Part shown: in pieces, positions 1 to 6,480 of the stretch | Position numbering within the stretch: the stretch's first letter is position 1 | Layout of the letters: the number at the start of each line of letters is the position of its first letter | Assembly: GCA_017882835.1 (NCBI GenBank) | Contig: JADGOU010000176.1 | Coordinates: forward strand, 1-6,481 | Direction: 5' to 3' | DNA length: 6,481 nucleotides | DNA from: Frankiaceae bacterium | GTDB lineage: Bacteria > Actinomycetota > Actinomycetes > JADGOU01 | Made by a program: the position numbers and the translations under genes | Notes under the pieces: generated by a model | What the model was told of the DNA's origin: nothing | Databases searched by the model: none | What the model saw: only the letters and a program-made list of their open reading frames with translations

Positions 1-1
1 C

Positions 2-1069
2 GCCACCTTGTTCTATGGCAGCTGCTGGCTGGCGCTGGCGCTCGGCCTGGCCGTGCTGGCCCGGCTGCCGCACGTGCTCCCGGACCGACTGCGCAACTGG
101 CGGGACGTCGCCGCCGGGCCCTTTGCCGGGGTGGTCACCACCCTGGCGCTGTCCTGGCTGGCCGCCGCGGCGTTCCTGCTGGTGGGTGCCTTGATCTACA
201 ACGGGAACTCGACGAGCACCGGGACGAGCACCGGCTCCGGGTCCTCGGTGCTGGCCGTCATCGGCGGCGTGCTGCTGCTCGCCCCCACCGTGCTGCTCGC
301 GGTGTTCGCGTTCGCCCTCGGGGTGCCGGCCCAGGCCGGGCTGGGGGGCAGTGCGCTGTCCTCGCTGTCAGGGGCCGGCCTGGGCGGACTGGGAACCGGC
401 GGCTCGATATCGCTGCTCGACGTCACCGACGCCGACACCCGGTTCTGGGTGGTGCCGGTGATCGCGGCGCTGGCGGTGCTGGCCGGTGGCGCGGTGACCG
501 CCCTGCACGCCTCCGGCCCGACCCAGGCGCGCCGGCACGGCTGGCGGTTCGGCCCGGCGCTGGCCGGGCTGCTGCTCACCATCGCGGTCTCGACCGCGAT
601 CTCGGGGCAAGGCACCGGCTCGGTGCTCTCTGTCGGCGGCTCGATCAGCGCCGACGCCCACCTCAACTACGTCGCGGCGGTGCTGCTCGGCCTCCTCTGG
701 GGGGCCGCGGGCGGCTACCTCGGTGCGATGGTGGCCCCGGCCCTGCCGGGACCGCTGATCGCCAGCGTCCGCGGCCGGGTGGCCCGGGCCAGGGCGCGCA
801 CCGCCGCCGCGACCGGCGCCGGGGGCGCGCCGGGCAGTTACCGACCGCCGCCAGGCCTGGGGACACGCCCGCCGCCGCGTCCCGCAACGGGCGGGGCGCC
901 GACTGCCCGGAGCCAGCCCGGCGACGCGCCAGCACCCCCGGTCGCCCCTCGCGACGGCTACAGCGCAAACGGCGGGTCCGAACGCTATGGCATCCACGAC
1001 ACCCGGCCCATCCCGACCGGGGATGTCGGCCCCCCGTCGGGCCCCGGCCAGGTAGGTGAGCGAGGATGA
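2..1069 (+). CDS. Polytopic membrane protein, possibly streptophobe family, 5' end cut by window
   Basis: Integral membrane protein of unknown function. The frame is open to the left edge of the window, so the true start lies upstream; the TTG at position 8 is only the first in-frame start-like codon. Numbering from that TTG, hydrophobic segments lie at about residues 5-22, 38-64, 80-108, 146-168, 181-200 and 219-246. The loops between them are rich in Gly, Ser and Thr (residues 66-80 and 108-136). From about residue 255 the chain becomes basic (an R-x-R-x-R-x-R-like stretch) and then a roughly 90-residue Pro/Gly-rich tail, presumably cytoplasmic. The overall look resembles actinobacterial proteins annotated as streptophobe family, but this is from memory and not certain. 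The stop TGA overlaps the ATG of the next gene (ATGA), which suggests translational coupling and a shared transcript. Confidence 0.8.
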   Translation, partial: ATLFYGSCWLALALGLAVLARLPHVLPDRLRNWRDVAAGPFAGVVTTLALSWLAAAAFLLVGALIYNGNSTSTGTSTGSGSSVLAVIGGVLLLAPTVLLAVFAFALGVPAQAGLGGSALSSLSGAGLGGLGTGGSISLLDVTDADTRFWVVPVIAALAVLAGGAVTALHASGPTQARRHGWRFGPALAGLLLTIAVSTAISGQGTGSVLSVGGSISADAHLNYVAAVLLGLLWGAAGGYLGAMVAPALPGPLIASVRGRVARARARTAAATGAGGAPGSYRPPPGLGTRPPPRPATGGAPTARSQPGDAPAPPVAPRDGYSANGGSERYGIHDTRPIPTGDVGPPSGPGQVGERG

Positions 1070-2016
1070 CCGAGCCGGCCCCGGCCGCGTTCTGTACCCA
1101 CTGCGGCACCCGCCTGGAACCGGGGGTGTCCTTCTGCACCGCCTGTGGCACGGCCGCAGGCCCGGCCGAGCCGGCCACGACCACCACGCCGGCCGGGGTA
1201 GCCCCGCACCAGCCCACCGCGGCCCGGCTCGTCGAGCACCCGGCCACCGGGGAGCCCATGGTGGGGTCCCCCGACGCCGCGCCGGCAGCTCCCGGAGGCT
1301 GGACCGGCGGGCCCACCGACGGCTGGGGGGAGCCGGCCTACGCCGATGCCGTCCCGGGCGGGCGGGGTTCGCGCTCGCGGCTGGCCACCGGCGGCGTCGT
1401 GCTGTTGGTGCTTGCGGTCGTGCTGGCCGGGGTCGGATTGCTGGCCATCCGGCGGACGTCCGCGGGCAGCCCGCATGCGGCCCCCACTCCGTCGGCGGTC
1501 CAGCCCGGGCCGACCGCGAACCCGGTGCCGACCTACGACCTCCCCACCCCGTCACCAACCCCGAGTCCCAGCCCCTCCCGGGTTACCTCGCCAGACGGGC
1601 TGGTCACCTACAGTGCCGTGACCGACTCGCCGTACGCCGAAGACGTCGCCACGCTGCTGGACACCTACTTCGGGGGCATCAACGCCCGCAACTGGGACCG
1701 AGCGCTGAGCGCATACGACCCGAGCGGGCAGGCCGTTCGCCCCGGCGCCCCCGGCGCTCGGCAGCGCTTCATCGACGACGTCTCGACGAGCATCGACTCC
1801 GCCGTCACCATCTGGTCGATCTCGCCCGCCTATGACGCGGCGGTTTCCGAAGGGCTCTTAGTGCACCTAGGCATGACCAGTCACCAGGCAGCGGACAAGG
1901 GTCCCTCGCCGGGAGAAACCTGCACCAACTGGCAGCTCACCTATGAGCTGTCTCCTATGCCGGCCGGTGGCTGGTGGCTCTACTCCGCCCGGCCTTCCTC
2001 CCACACGGCGTGCTGA
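1066..2016 (+). CDS. Zinc-ribbon, single-pass membrane protein with extracytoplasmic C-terminal domain
   Basis: A 316-residue protein of unknown function with a clear modular layout. Residues 9-28 form a zinc ribbon with two C-x2-C pairs (C10, C13, C24, C27), probably binding one zinc ion in the cytoplasm. A Pro/Ala/Gly-rich linker follows. One transmembrane helix at about 108-128 is preceded by basic residues (R-x-S-R), which fits a cytoplasmic N terminus. A Pro/Ser/Thr-rich outer stalk spans about 136-172, including a run of T-P-S-P repeats. The remaining region, about 185-316, is a compact alpha/beta-like domain whose opening (helix, then a Y-F-x2-I-N-A-R-N-W-like segment) recalls SnoaL/NTF2-like folds; that match is a guess. 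Two late cysteines (C286, C316) could form a disulfide outside the cell. The start is well placed: G-G-T-G-A-G at 1055-1060 lies 5 bases before the ATG, and the ATG overlaps the stop of the upstream gene. Confidence 0.85.
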   Translation: MTEPAPAAFCTHCGTRLEPGVSFCTACGTAAGPAEPATTTTPAGVAPHQPTAARLVEHPATGEPMVGSPDAAPAAPGGWTGGPTDGWGEPAYADAVPGGRGSRSRLATGGVVLLVLAVVLAGVGLLAIRRTSAGSPHAAPTPSAVQPGPTANPVPTYDLPTPSPTPSPSPSRVTSPDGLVTYSAVTDSPYAEDVATLLDTYFGGINARNWDRALSAYDPSGQAVRPGAPGARQRFIDDVSTSIDSAVTIWSISPAYDAAVSEGLLVHLGMTSHQAADKGPSPGETCTNWQLTYELSPMPAGGWWLYSARPSSHTAC

Positions 2017-3755
2017 CGCGGACCGCCCGCCCACAGCGGCACCGACCCTGCGGGAAAGCGCAGGTGGCCGCCGCACTCGGATGCCTGCTCGCCGCGCTTG
2101 GCTGCGAGGGCAATACGGCCGGTGCCGGAGCGGCTGGCCCCAGCAGCCCGCCCGCCCACGGTTCGCGACCGCCGGCGCTCAACTCCCCCGGGCGACCTAC
2201 CAACTCTGCGGAACGTGACGCGCCGCTCGGCGCAGCGCTGAAGGCCGCTGACGGCCAGCTGTCCACGATGACGACCGCGCAAGAGGTCGGGCAGTTGCTG
2301 ATGCCGTACTTCTACGGCGCGGCAGCCGATGCGGTCGACGCTGCGGAAGCGGCTGCGAACGTGCGCTCCTCGGGTGCCTCCACAGCCGGCGAGATGATCG
2401 CCAGATACCACCTCGGCGGAGTCATCCTCATCCAACGCCCCGACGGCCCATCGACAACCACCCACAACCTCGACGACCCCGCCCAAATCACTCGCCTGAC
2501 CGCCCAACTGCAGCAAGCCGCCCACGCCGACGGTCAATACCTTCCGCTGCTGATCAGCACAGATCAGGAAGAGGGGATTGTCACCCGGATCGGCGCCCCG
2601 GCAACCCTGCTGCCGGGCAATATGGCGCTCGGCGCCGCCGCCGACCCGGCCCTGACCCAAGCCGCCGCCGCGGCCAGCGGCGGCGAGCTGGCCACTGTCG
2701 GCGTGAACATGGACATGGCTCCCGACGCCGACGTTCTCACCGCCGGACCGGCCAATACCGTCATCGGCTCGCGCAGCTTCGGCGCTGACCCGCAGCGAGT
2801 CGCCGAGCACACCAAGGCGGCCCTGATCGGCTTCCGACAGGCGGGGGTTGCCGCCGTCGTGAAGCACTTCCCGGGCCATGGTTCGGTCACTCTCGACAGC
2901 CACGACACCGCACCGGTCATCACCGGGGGGCGTGAGCTGCTAGTCAGCCGAGATCTCCCTCCCTTCCAGGCGGCCCTGTCCGCCGGCGCCGAAGCCGTGA
3001 TGGTCGGCCACCTGCGGGTCGCCAGCCTCGACGCCAGCCAGCCAGCCACGTACAGCCCGGCACTGATCGACGGCTTGCTCCGACGGGAACTCGGCTTCTC
3101 GGGCGTCGTCGTCACCGACGCGCTGCGCATGGGTGGCGCCCGCGAATACCCACCAGGGGAGGCCGCGGTCCGCGCCATTCTCGCCGGCGCCGACATTCTG
3201 CTCATGCCCTCCGATCTCGCCGCGACGCAACAAGGTCTGCTTGCCGCCGTGGAGACCGGGCGACTGTCGAAGGGGCGGTTGGACGAGTCAGTACGCCGGG
3301 TGCTGCGACTCAAGGCCCGGCTGTCCGCCCAGCCACCCATCGACGCTCCCCTTGGGTCCCACCAGGCGCTCGCAAACTCCGTCGCCGTGGCGGCCGTCAC
3401 GGTCGTTTCGGGGCCGTGTTCCGGCCGACTGCTTCCGCTAGGACCGGTCCGTCTCACCGGCGGCACTGACGCGGAACGCTCCGCGTTCGCGGCCGCCCTC
3501 GCCAGCCACGGAGAACCCGTCACTATGCACGGGCCGCTCATCCAGCTCGTGGACGCCTACCAGCACCCGTCGGGCGCGGCAGCGGCGGCTGTCGCCTTGG
3601 ACGTTCCATGGCCGCTCGACGACATCGACGCCCCGGTTCGCCTCGCTGCGTTCAGCAACACGCCAGCGAGCCTGGCGGCTGTCGCGGCTGTTCTCGCTGG
3701 TGACCTGCCTGCTCGGGGCGTCATGCCGGTGCCCATGCAACATGGCTGCGGCTAA
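2010..3755 (+). CDS. Glycoside hydrolase family 3, NagZ-type beta-N-acetylhexosaminidase, probable lipoprotein
   Basis: Likely a secreted, membrane-anchored beta-N-acetylglucosaminidase that removes GlcNAc from peptidoglycan fragments or similar glycans, like mycobacterial LpqI and Bacillus NagZ. From the GTG at 2010 it has 581 residues. A basic N-terminal region, a hydrophobic core (about 18-31) and A-L-G-C ending at C32 look like a lipoprotein signal; C25 is an alternative. The GH3 catalytic domain spans about 70-430. D-Q-E-E-G at 185-189 fills the substrate-loop position. K-H-F-P-G-H-G at 285-291 followed by D296-S-H298 is the NagZ Asp-His acid/base signature. V-T-D-A-L around D370 supplies the nucleophile. 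The last ~125 residues resemble the second GH3 domain of two-domain NagZ enzymes, ending in a P-V-P motif, so the protein looks complete. An earlier GTG at 1974 is possible, but the 2010 start gives a better signal peptide and only a 7-base overlap with the preceding gene. Neither start has a strong Shine-Dalgarno sequence. D-Q-E-E-G differs from the usual D-Q/H-E-G-G. Confidence 0.88.
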   Translation: MLTRTARPQRHRPCGKAQVAAALGCLLAALGCEGNTAGAGAAGPSSPPAHGSRPPALNSPGRPTNSAERDAPLGAALKAADGQLSTMTTAQEVGQLLMPYFYGAAADAVDAAEAAANVRSSGASTAGEMIARYHLGGVILIQRPDGPSTTTHNLDDPAQITRLTAQLQQAAHADGQYLPLLISTDQEEGIVTRIGAPATLLPGNMALGAAADPALTQAAAAASGGELATVGVNMDMAPDADVLTAGPANTVIGSRSFGADPQRVAEHTKAALIGFRQAGVAAVVKHFPGHGSVTLDSHDTAPVITGGRELLVSRDLPPFQAALSAGAEAVMVGHLRVASLDASQPATYSPALIDGLLRRELGFSGVVVTDALRMGGAREYPPGEAAVRAILAGADILLMPSDLAATQQGLLAAVETGRLSKGRLDESVRRVLRLKARLSAQPPIDAPLGSHQALANSVAVAAVTVVSGPCSGRLLPLGPVRLTGGTDAERSAFAAALASHGEPVTMHGPLIQLVDAYQHPSGAAAAAVALDVPWPLDDIDAPVRLAAFSNTPASLAAVAAVLAGDLPARGVMPVPMQHGCG

Positions 3756-3761
3756 CGCTAA

Positions 3762-3775
3762 GTGGACTTTCGCAG
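3762..3775 (+). repeat. Left terminal inverted repeat of the insertion sequence
   Basis: GTGGACTTTCGCAG here pairs with CTGCGAAACTCCAC at 5503-5516, with a single mismatch (C at 3767 against C at 5511). Similarity ends sharply on both sides of the 14 bases. The repeat begins 6 bases after the stop codon of the hydrolase gene and ends 2 bases before the transposase stop codon. Confidence 0.75.
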
Positions 3776-3777
3776 CT

Positions 3778-5070
3778 TCAGGCGGCGTAGGCGAGCGTGT
3801 CGAGTAGAGCCTCGGTGATTTTGGTCTTGTCGTGCGCGGTGGTGGCCGCGGCTGACAGTGCTGTAATTCGCTGGGACCACAGCAGCCGGCGTAGGGCGGC
3901 GAGCGCGTCGAGGAAGCTGGGGCTGGCCTTGCGGGGGTACCACGGCCGGGGGATCCAGGTGTCGCCACGGGGGTGCTGTCCGAGGTACCAGCACCAGGTC
4001 AGCCCGTGCAGCCACAGTGCGAGGCAGGCGGCGCGTTCGGGGCCTTGGCGTTTCCAGGATTGCGGGTTCTCACCGCCGAGGTCTTGCTTGGTGTCCCGGA
4101 AGGTGACCTCGATCGACCACCGGCCGGCGTAGCGGGAGGCGATCTCGGCGCCGATGGCGGCCGGGTCGGTGGAGAAGAAGAAGTCGTCGGGTTCGATTCC
4201 GTTCGGGTCCCGGACGATGACCAGCCGGACCGGCCGCTTGGGGCAGGCCCCGTACCACAGCACGTCGCGGACATAGACCAGTCGGGCCACCTGCTGCCCG
4301 CGCACGTCGACAGTGACGGCCTGCCAGTGCTGGGTCGCGACCTGGACGGCGAGCTCGGGCGGAGTGGGCAGCCGAGCGCCCTTGGTGCGCGGGCGGCCAG
4401 GCTTGCCGGTGCGCGGCGGGGTTGGTTCGAACAGCGCAGCGTCGCGGCGCATCCGGGAGGTGAGGTGGATGCGCGGCAGGTCGGCGCCGGCGAGTGCGGC
4501 GTAGGCTCCGTCCGCGCACACCTGGAAGGCGCGGTCGGGCAGCCAGTCGGTCAGCTCGCGCAGCATCGCTACGGCGTGTTCGACGGTGGTCGTGGAGTCT
4601 TTCTTCCGGTGCAGTCGGGCGTTGATCGGCACGGCGATCGGCATGTCGCCCCACGGTGGGCGAACCCGCAGGGTGACCACGACCAGGTTCAGCCCGGTCG
4701 CGTAGACGACCCGGCGGGCGGTGGAGCGCACCGCGTCCCGAAAGACCCCGGCCCCCTCGATCTTGCGGCCCGACTTGTGAAAGAGCGTGTCGTCGATGTC
4801 CACCGACACCACGTCCGGGCAGCACGCGCCGACCGCATGGGTGGCCAGCATCCGCCATAGTCCGCTCATCGCCCAGACCCCGTCGCGGACGAACCGGTGG
4901 TAGGCGTCGTGCGCGCGCCGTCCGGCCGGGTCGACCACGGCGATGATCGCGGTGACGGTGCGCCGTCCCGGGGCGAGCAGCCAGCCGGTGATCAGGTCGG
5001 TGAAGATGGCGAAGCTCGGTGCGCGGAAGACTCCAGCCGCACTGGTGAGCAACGCCGTGAAGGCGCTCAC
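3778..5070 (-). CDS. DDE transposase, IS4/IS701-like
   Basis: Transposase of 430 residues with an RNase-H-like DDE core that would cut and join the ends of its insertion sequence. The first catalytic Asp lies in V-D-I-D-D-T (D91/D93, with D93-D94-T typical of this group), followed by a K-S-G-R-K segment. The second is D187 in C-A-D-G-A-Y. The Glu is E321 within Y314-x2-R317-x3-E321-x6-K328, which matches the Y-R-E-K signature of the IS4 superfamily exactly. An insertion between D187 and E321 contains a basic G-R-P-R-T-K stretch (225-230), as expected for the beta-strand insertion domain. The GTG start overlaps the stop of the small upstream gene as GTGA, so translation is probably coupled. 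The gene runs towards the hydrolase gene, with stop codons 22 bases apart. Assignment to IS701 rather than another IS4-superfamily branch is tentative. Confidence 0.9.
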   Translation of the reverse strand: MSAFTALLTSAAGVFRAPSFAIFTDLITGWLLAPGRRTVTAIIAVVDPAGRRAHDAYHRFVRDGVWAMSGLWRMLATHAVGACCPDVVSVDIDDTLFHKSGRKIEGAGVFRDAVRSTARRVVYATGLNLVVVTLRVRPPWGDMPIAVPINARLHRKKDSTTTVEHAVAMLRELTDWLPDRAFQVCADGAYAALAGADLPRIHLTSRMRRDAALFEPTPPRTGKPGRPRTKGARLPTPPELAVQVATQHWQAVTVDVRGQQVARLVYVRDVLWYGACPKRPVRLVIVRDPNGIEPDDFFFSTDPAAIGAEIASRYAGRWSIEVTFRDTKQDLGGENPQSWKRQGPERAACLALWLHGLTWCWYLGQHPRGDTWIPRPWYPRKASPSFLDALAALRRLLWSQRITALSAAATTAHDKTKITEALLDTLAYAA

Positions 5071-5369
5071 CGGCCCCGTCGGGCGGCGGCCCGACGGGAC
5101 AGCAGCGCGGCGAGTCCAGCGTTGCCGGCCGCTTCCAGTCGCGCCCGGGCCGACCGGTAGCGCCCCACCGCCGCGGTCACCGCGGCCACCTCAGCGGCGC
5201 CCAGCATGACCGTGCGGTTGCGGCCGTCCTCGGAGTAGCTCAGCGCCGTGGACTCGTGCAGCGACTCGCCGTCGGCGCAGCGGCAGCTCGACTTGCCGCA
5301 GCGGCGGCGCTGCACGACAACCGACCCGCGGATCATCCGCGGGACCGCGTCCGTGCTGTGCTTCGCCAT
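5067..5369 (-). CDS. Small Cys-motif protein of the insertion sequence, DUF6788-like
   Basis: A 100-residue protein of unknown function, resembling small proteins annotated as DUF6788 that often sit beside transposases. A region starting I-R-G-S-V-V-V precedes a C-G-K-S-S-C-R-C motif (Cys spacing 5 then 2), which could bind metal or nucleic acid. A short beta-like segment (H-E-S-T-A-L-S-Y-S) follows, then a basic, Ala/Arg-rich helix to the end. I chose the ATG at 5367-5369 because AGGAGG at 5379-5384 lies 9 bases upstream. An in-frame ATG at 5376-5378 touches that sequence with no spacer, and longer frames reach back through the hairpin to a TTG near 5444, so both are less likely. The stop overlaps the transposase start (GTGA). 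The placement suggests an accessory or regulatory role in transposition, which is inference. Confidence 0.72.
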   Translation of the reverse strand: MAKHSTDAVPRMIRGSVVVQRRRCGKSSCRCADGESLHESTALSYSEDGRNRTVMLGAAEVAAVTAAVGRYRSARARLEAAGNAGLAALLSRRAAARRGR

Positions 5370-5378
5370 CACCCACAT

Positions 5379-5384
5379 CCTCCT
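5379..5384 (-). promoter_or_regulatory. Ribosome binding site for the small IS gene
   Basis: On the minus strand this reads AGGAGG, the strongest Shine-Dalgarno sequence in the window, 9 bases before the ATG at 5369. It decides the start of the small gene. Its first two bases (A-G, 5384-5383) belong to the 3' arm of the adjacent hairpin. Confidence 0.7.
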
Positions 5385-5411
5385 ACCTGCACGCGGTGCG
5401 CGTGCAGGTAG
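5383..5411 (-). promoter_or_regulatory. Perfect 13-bp hairpin abutting the ribosome binding site
   Basis: CTACCTGCACGCG (5383-5395) and CGCGTGCAGGTAG (5399-5411) are exact reverse complements around a 3-base spacer. In the minus-strand transcript the stem forms directly before, and partly includes, the AGGAGG of the small gene. No T-run follows on either strand, so it is unlikely to be an intrinsic terminator. Two readings fit: an RNA stem-loop that limits translation, as described for some insertion sequences shielding themselves from read-through transcripts, or a DNA operator for a dimeric regulator. Confidence 0.7.
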
Positions 5412-5502
5412 ATCGTCTCGTGAGCCGGCGTCAATAGCGATCAACCAGCGCGGCGTGTCGCCAAAAGGATCCCGCGGTCGTCCGACCTCATGTCACGCGA
5501 GA

Positions 5503-5516
5503 CTGCGAAACTCCAC
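5503..5516 (-). repeat. Right terminal inverted repeat of the insertion sequence
   Basis: Partner of the repeat at 3762-3775 (13 of 14 positions). The frame of the truncated ISAzo13-type transposase reads into it and adds seven unrelated residues (V-E-F-R-S-L-A) before a stop at 5493-5495. This confirms that the host gene ends at the repeat. Confidence 0.75.
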
Positions 5517-6480
5517 GCTGAACAAGCGGTGCTCTATCCGGTTCCATTTCGACGTACCAGGTGGCAGGTGGGTCACCGTGATCTCCAGCCCGGTCTCGGC
5601 GGCCAGCCCGGCCAGTTCGGTCTTCCACAGCCGCAGCCGGCTGCCGTTGGACCCACCGGAATCAGCGGTGATCAGTAGTCGACCCGTGCCCGGGTAGGCG
5701 GTCCGCCCGACGGTGTCCCACCAGCGGCGGATCGACTCCACCGCGAACGCCCCGGTGTCGGCGTCGGTCCCGACATTGACCCACCCGGTGTTCGCGGTCA
5801 CGTCGTACACCCCGTACGGGGTCGCCTTGCCCAGCTCCTTGTCCACGAAATCGTGAACATTCACACGCTCGGGCTTGCCTGCGGGCATCCACTCGGCCCC
5901 GCCGGTCGCGAAGTTCCCGACCAGTTCGCGTTTCTTCGCATCGACCGAGATAACCGGGTCACCGCCTGCCTGGAAGGCGCTGACCTGCGCGTTGATGTAC
6001 CGGAACTGGGCATCGCGGTCGGCGATGCTGCCTGCCTTCGACGGTCTTGGCGTTGCCCTGCAAGCTGTACCCGGCCTGCTTGAGCACCCGACCCACCGTC
6101 ACCGAACTCACCCCGTGCCCGGCCTTGGTCAACTCATCGGCCAGATGCACCGTCGACTTCGTGGTCCACCGCAACGCCGACTCCGGGTCCCCCCGGGTCT
6201 CCGGATCAACCAACTCCTCCAACGCTGCCACCAGATCCGGGTCGCTCACCTCCGCAGCCGGGCGGCCGGCACCTGGTGCCCGCACCCGCCCATCCGGCAC
6301 CACCCCGGACTCCAGTTCATGTGCGCCCCGCGACACCGTGTCCGCCTTGGCCTTCGCCGCCGCGGCCACCACCTTCATCCCGCCGTACCCGATCGCCCGC
6401 GCCTCCGCCCCCAGCAGCAGCCGCCACGCCCGCTCATCCAGAAACGGCCTGATCTCCGCGAGCCGGGCCGCCATCCGGTC
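5517..6480 (-). pseudogene. ISAzo13-family transposase, frameshifted and 3'-truncated
   Basis: Broken DDE transposase in two frames. The N-terminal part, from an ATG at 6472-6474 or a start beyond the window, covers about 150 residues: an L-D-E-R-A-W-R-L-L opening, a G-Y-G-G helix-turn-helix-like region, and R-W-T-T-K-S followed by a helical segment ending near G-Y-S-L-Q-G-N. Near 6024-6036 one extra base shifts the frame. If it is skipped, the second frame resumes at 6023 as A-D-R-D-A-Q-F-R-Y-I-N and runs without a stop for 169 codons to 5517. It contains the three catalytic residues: D in I-S-V-D-A-K-K (5940-5942), D in I-T-A-D-S-G-G-S (5661-5663) and E in R-I-E-H-R-L-F-S (5532-5534). Right after that S the gene is cut by the insertion sequence. 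About 319 residues remain of a family usually near 400, and the C terminus is absent from the window. The assignment rests on these recognised family motifs. Confidence 0.85.

Larger units (their letters stand above)
3762..5516 (-). mobile_element. Two-gene insertion sequence (IS4/IS701-like DDE), 1755 bp
   Basis: The element is defined by 14-bp terminal inverted repeats at 3762-3775 and 5503-5516, matching at 13 of 14 positions, that enclose a small coupled gene and a DDE transposase, both on the minus strand. The right boundary is supported independently: homology of the neighbouring ISAzo13-type transposase stops at base 5517, the first base outside the repeat. No exact target-site duplication is visible. 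CTAA (3758-3761) flanks the left end and GCTGA (5517-5521) the right, which is only a near match. The leader at 5412-5502 holds no gene; it contains TTG-A-type hexamers but no convincing promoter. The transposase frame is intact and its catalytic residues are present, so the element may still be active. Confidence 0.8.

Noticed and set aside
197..250. Ser/Thr/Gly repeat-like stretch with repeated GACGAGCACCG in the first gene
   Set aside because: A short low-complexity loop between membrane segments. The repeat has two copies only and no sign of mobile or regulatory function.
368..1558. Long minus-strand open frames opposite the first two genes
   Set aside because: High-GC DNA gives long open frames on the opposite strand. 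These are Arg/Pro/Ala-rich, show no domain and overlap well-supported genes.
3745..3776. Possible terminator stem GCTGCG / CGCAGC after the hydrolase gene
   Set aside because: Only 6 pairs with a 20-base loop and no T-run, and one arm belongs to the inverted repeat of the insertion sequence.
3973..4860. Plus-strand open frame of 295 codons opposite the transposase
   Set aside because: It is antisense to a transposase with all its catalytic motifs, and its Gly/Val/Asp-rich composition is typical of a shadow frame.
5370..5444. Longer version of the small IS protein starting at TTG 5444 or ATG 5378
   Set aside because: The extension would be translated through the hairpin and the strong ribosome binding site. 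ATG 5369 has the best spacing (9 bases) from AGGAGG.
5412..5502. Promoter-like TTGACG and TTGATC hexamers on the minus strand upstream of the small IS gene
   Set aside because: No convincing -10 hexamer follows at 16-18 bases; the best candidate (TACCTG) falls within the hairpin. A promoter is expected here but cannot be placed.
5809..5822. Perfect 14-bp palindrome ACCCCGTACGGGGT
   Set aside because: It lies inside the transposase coding frame, encoding part of T-P-Y-G-V-Y, which is conserved as protein. The symmetry is most simply explained by codon choice at high GC.
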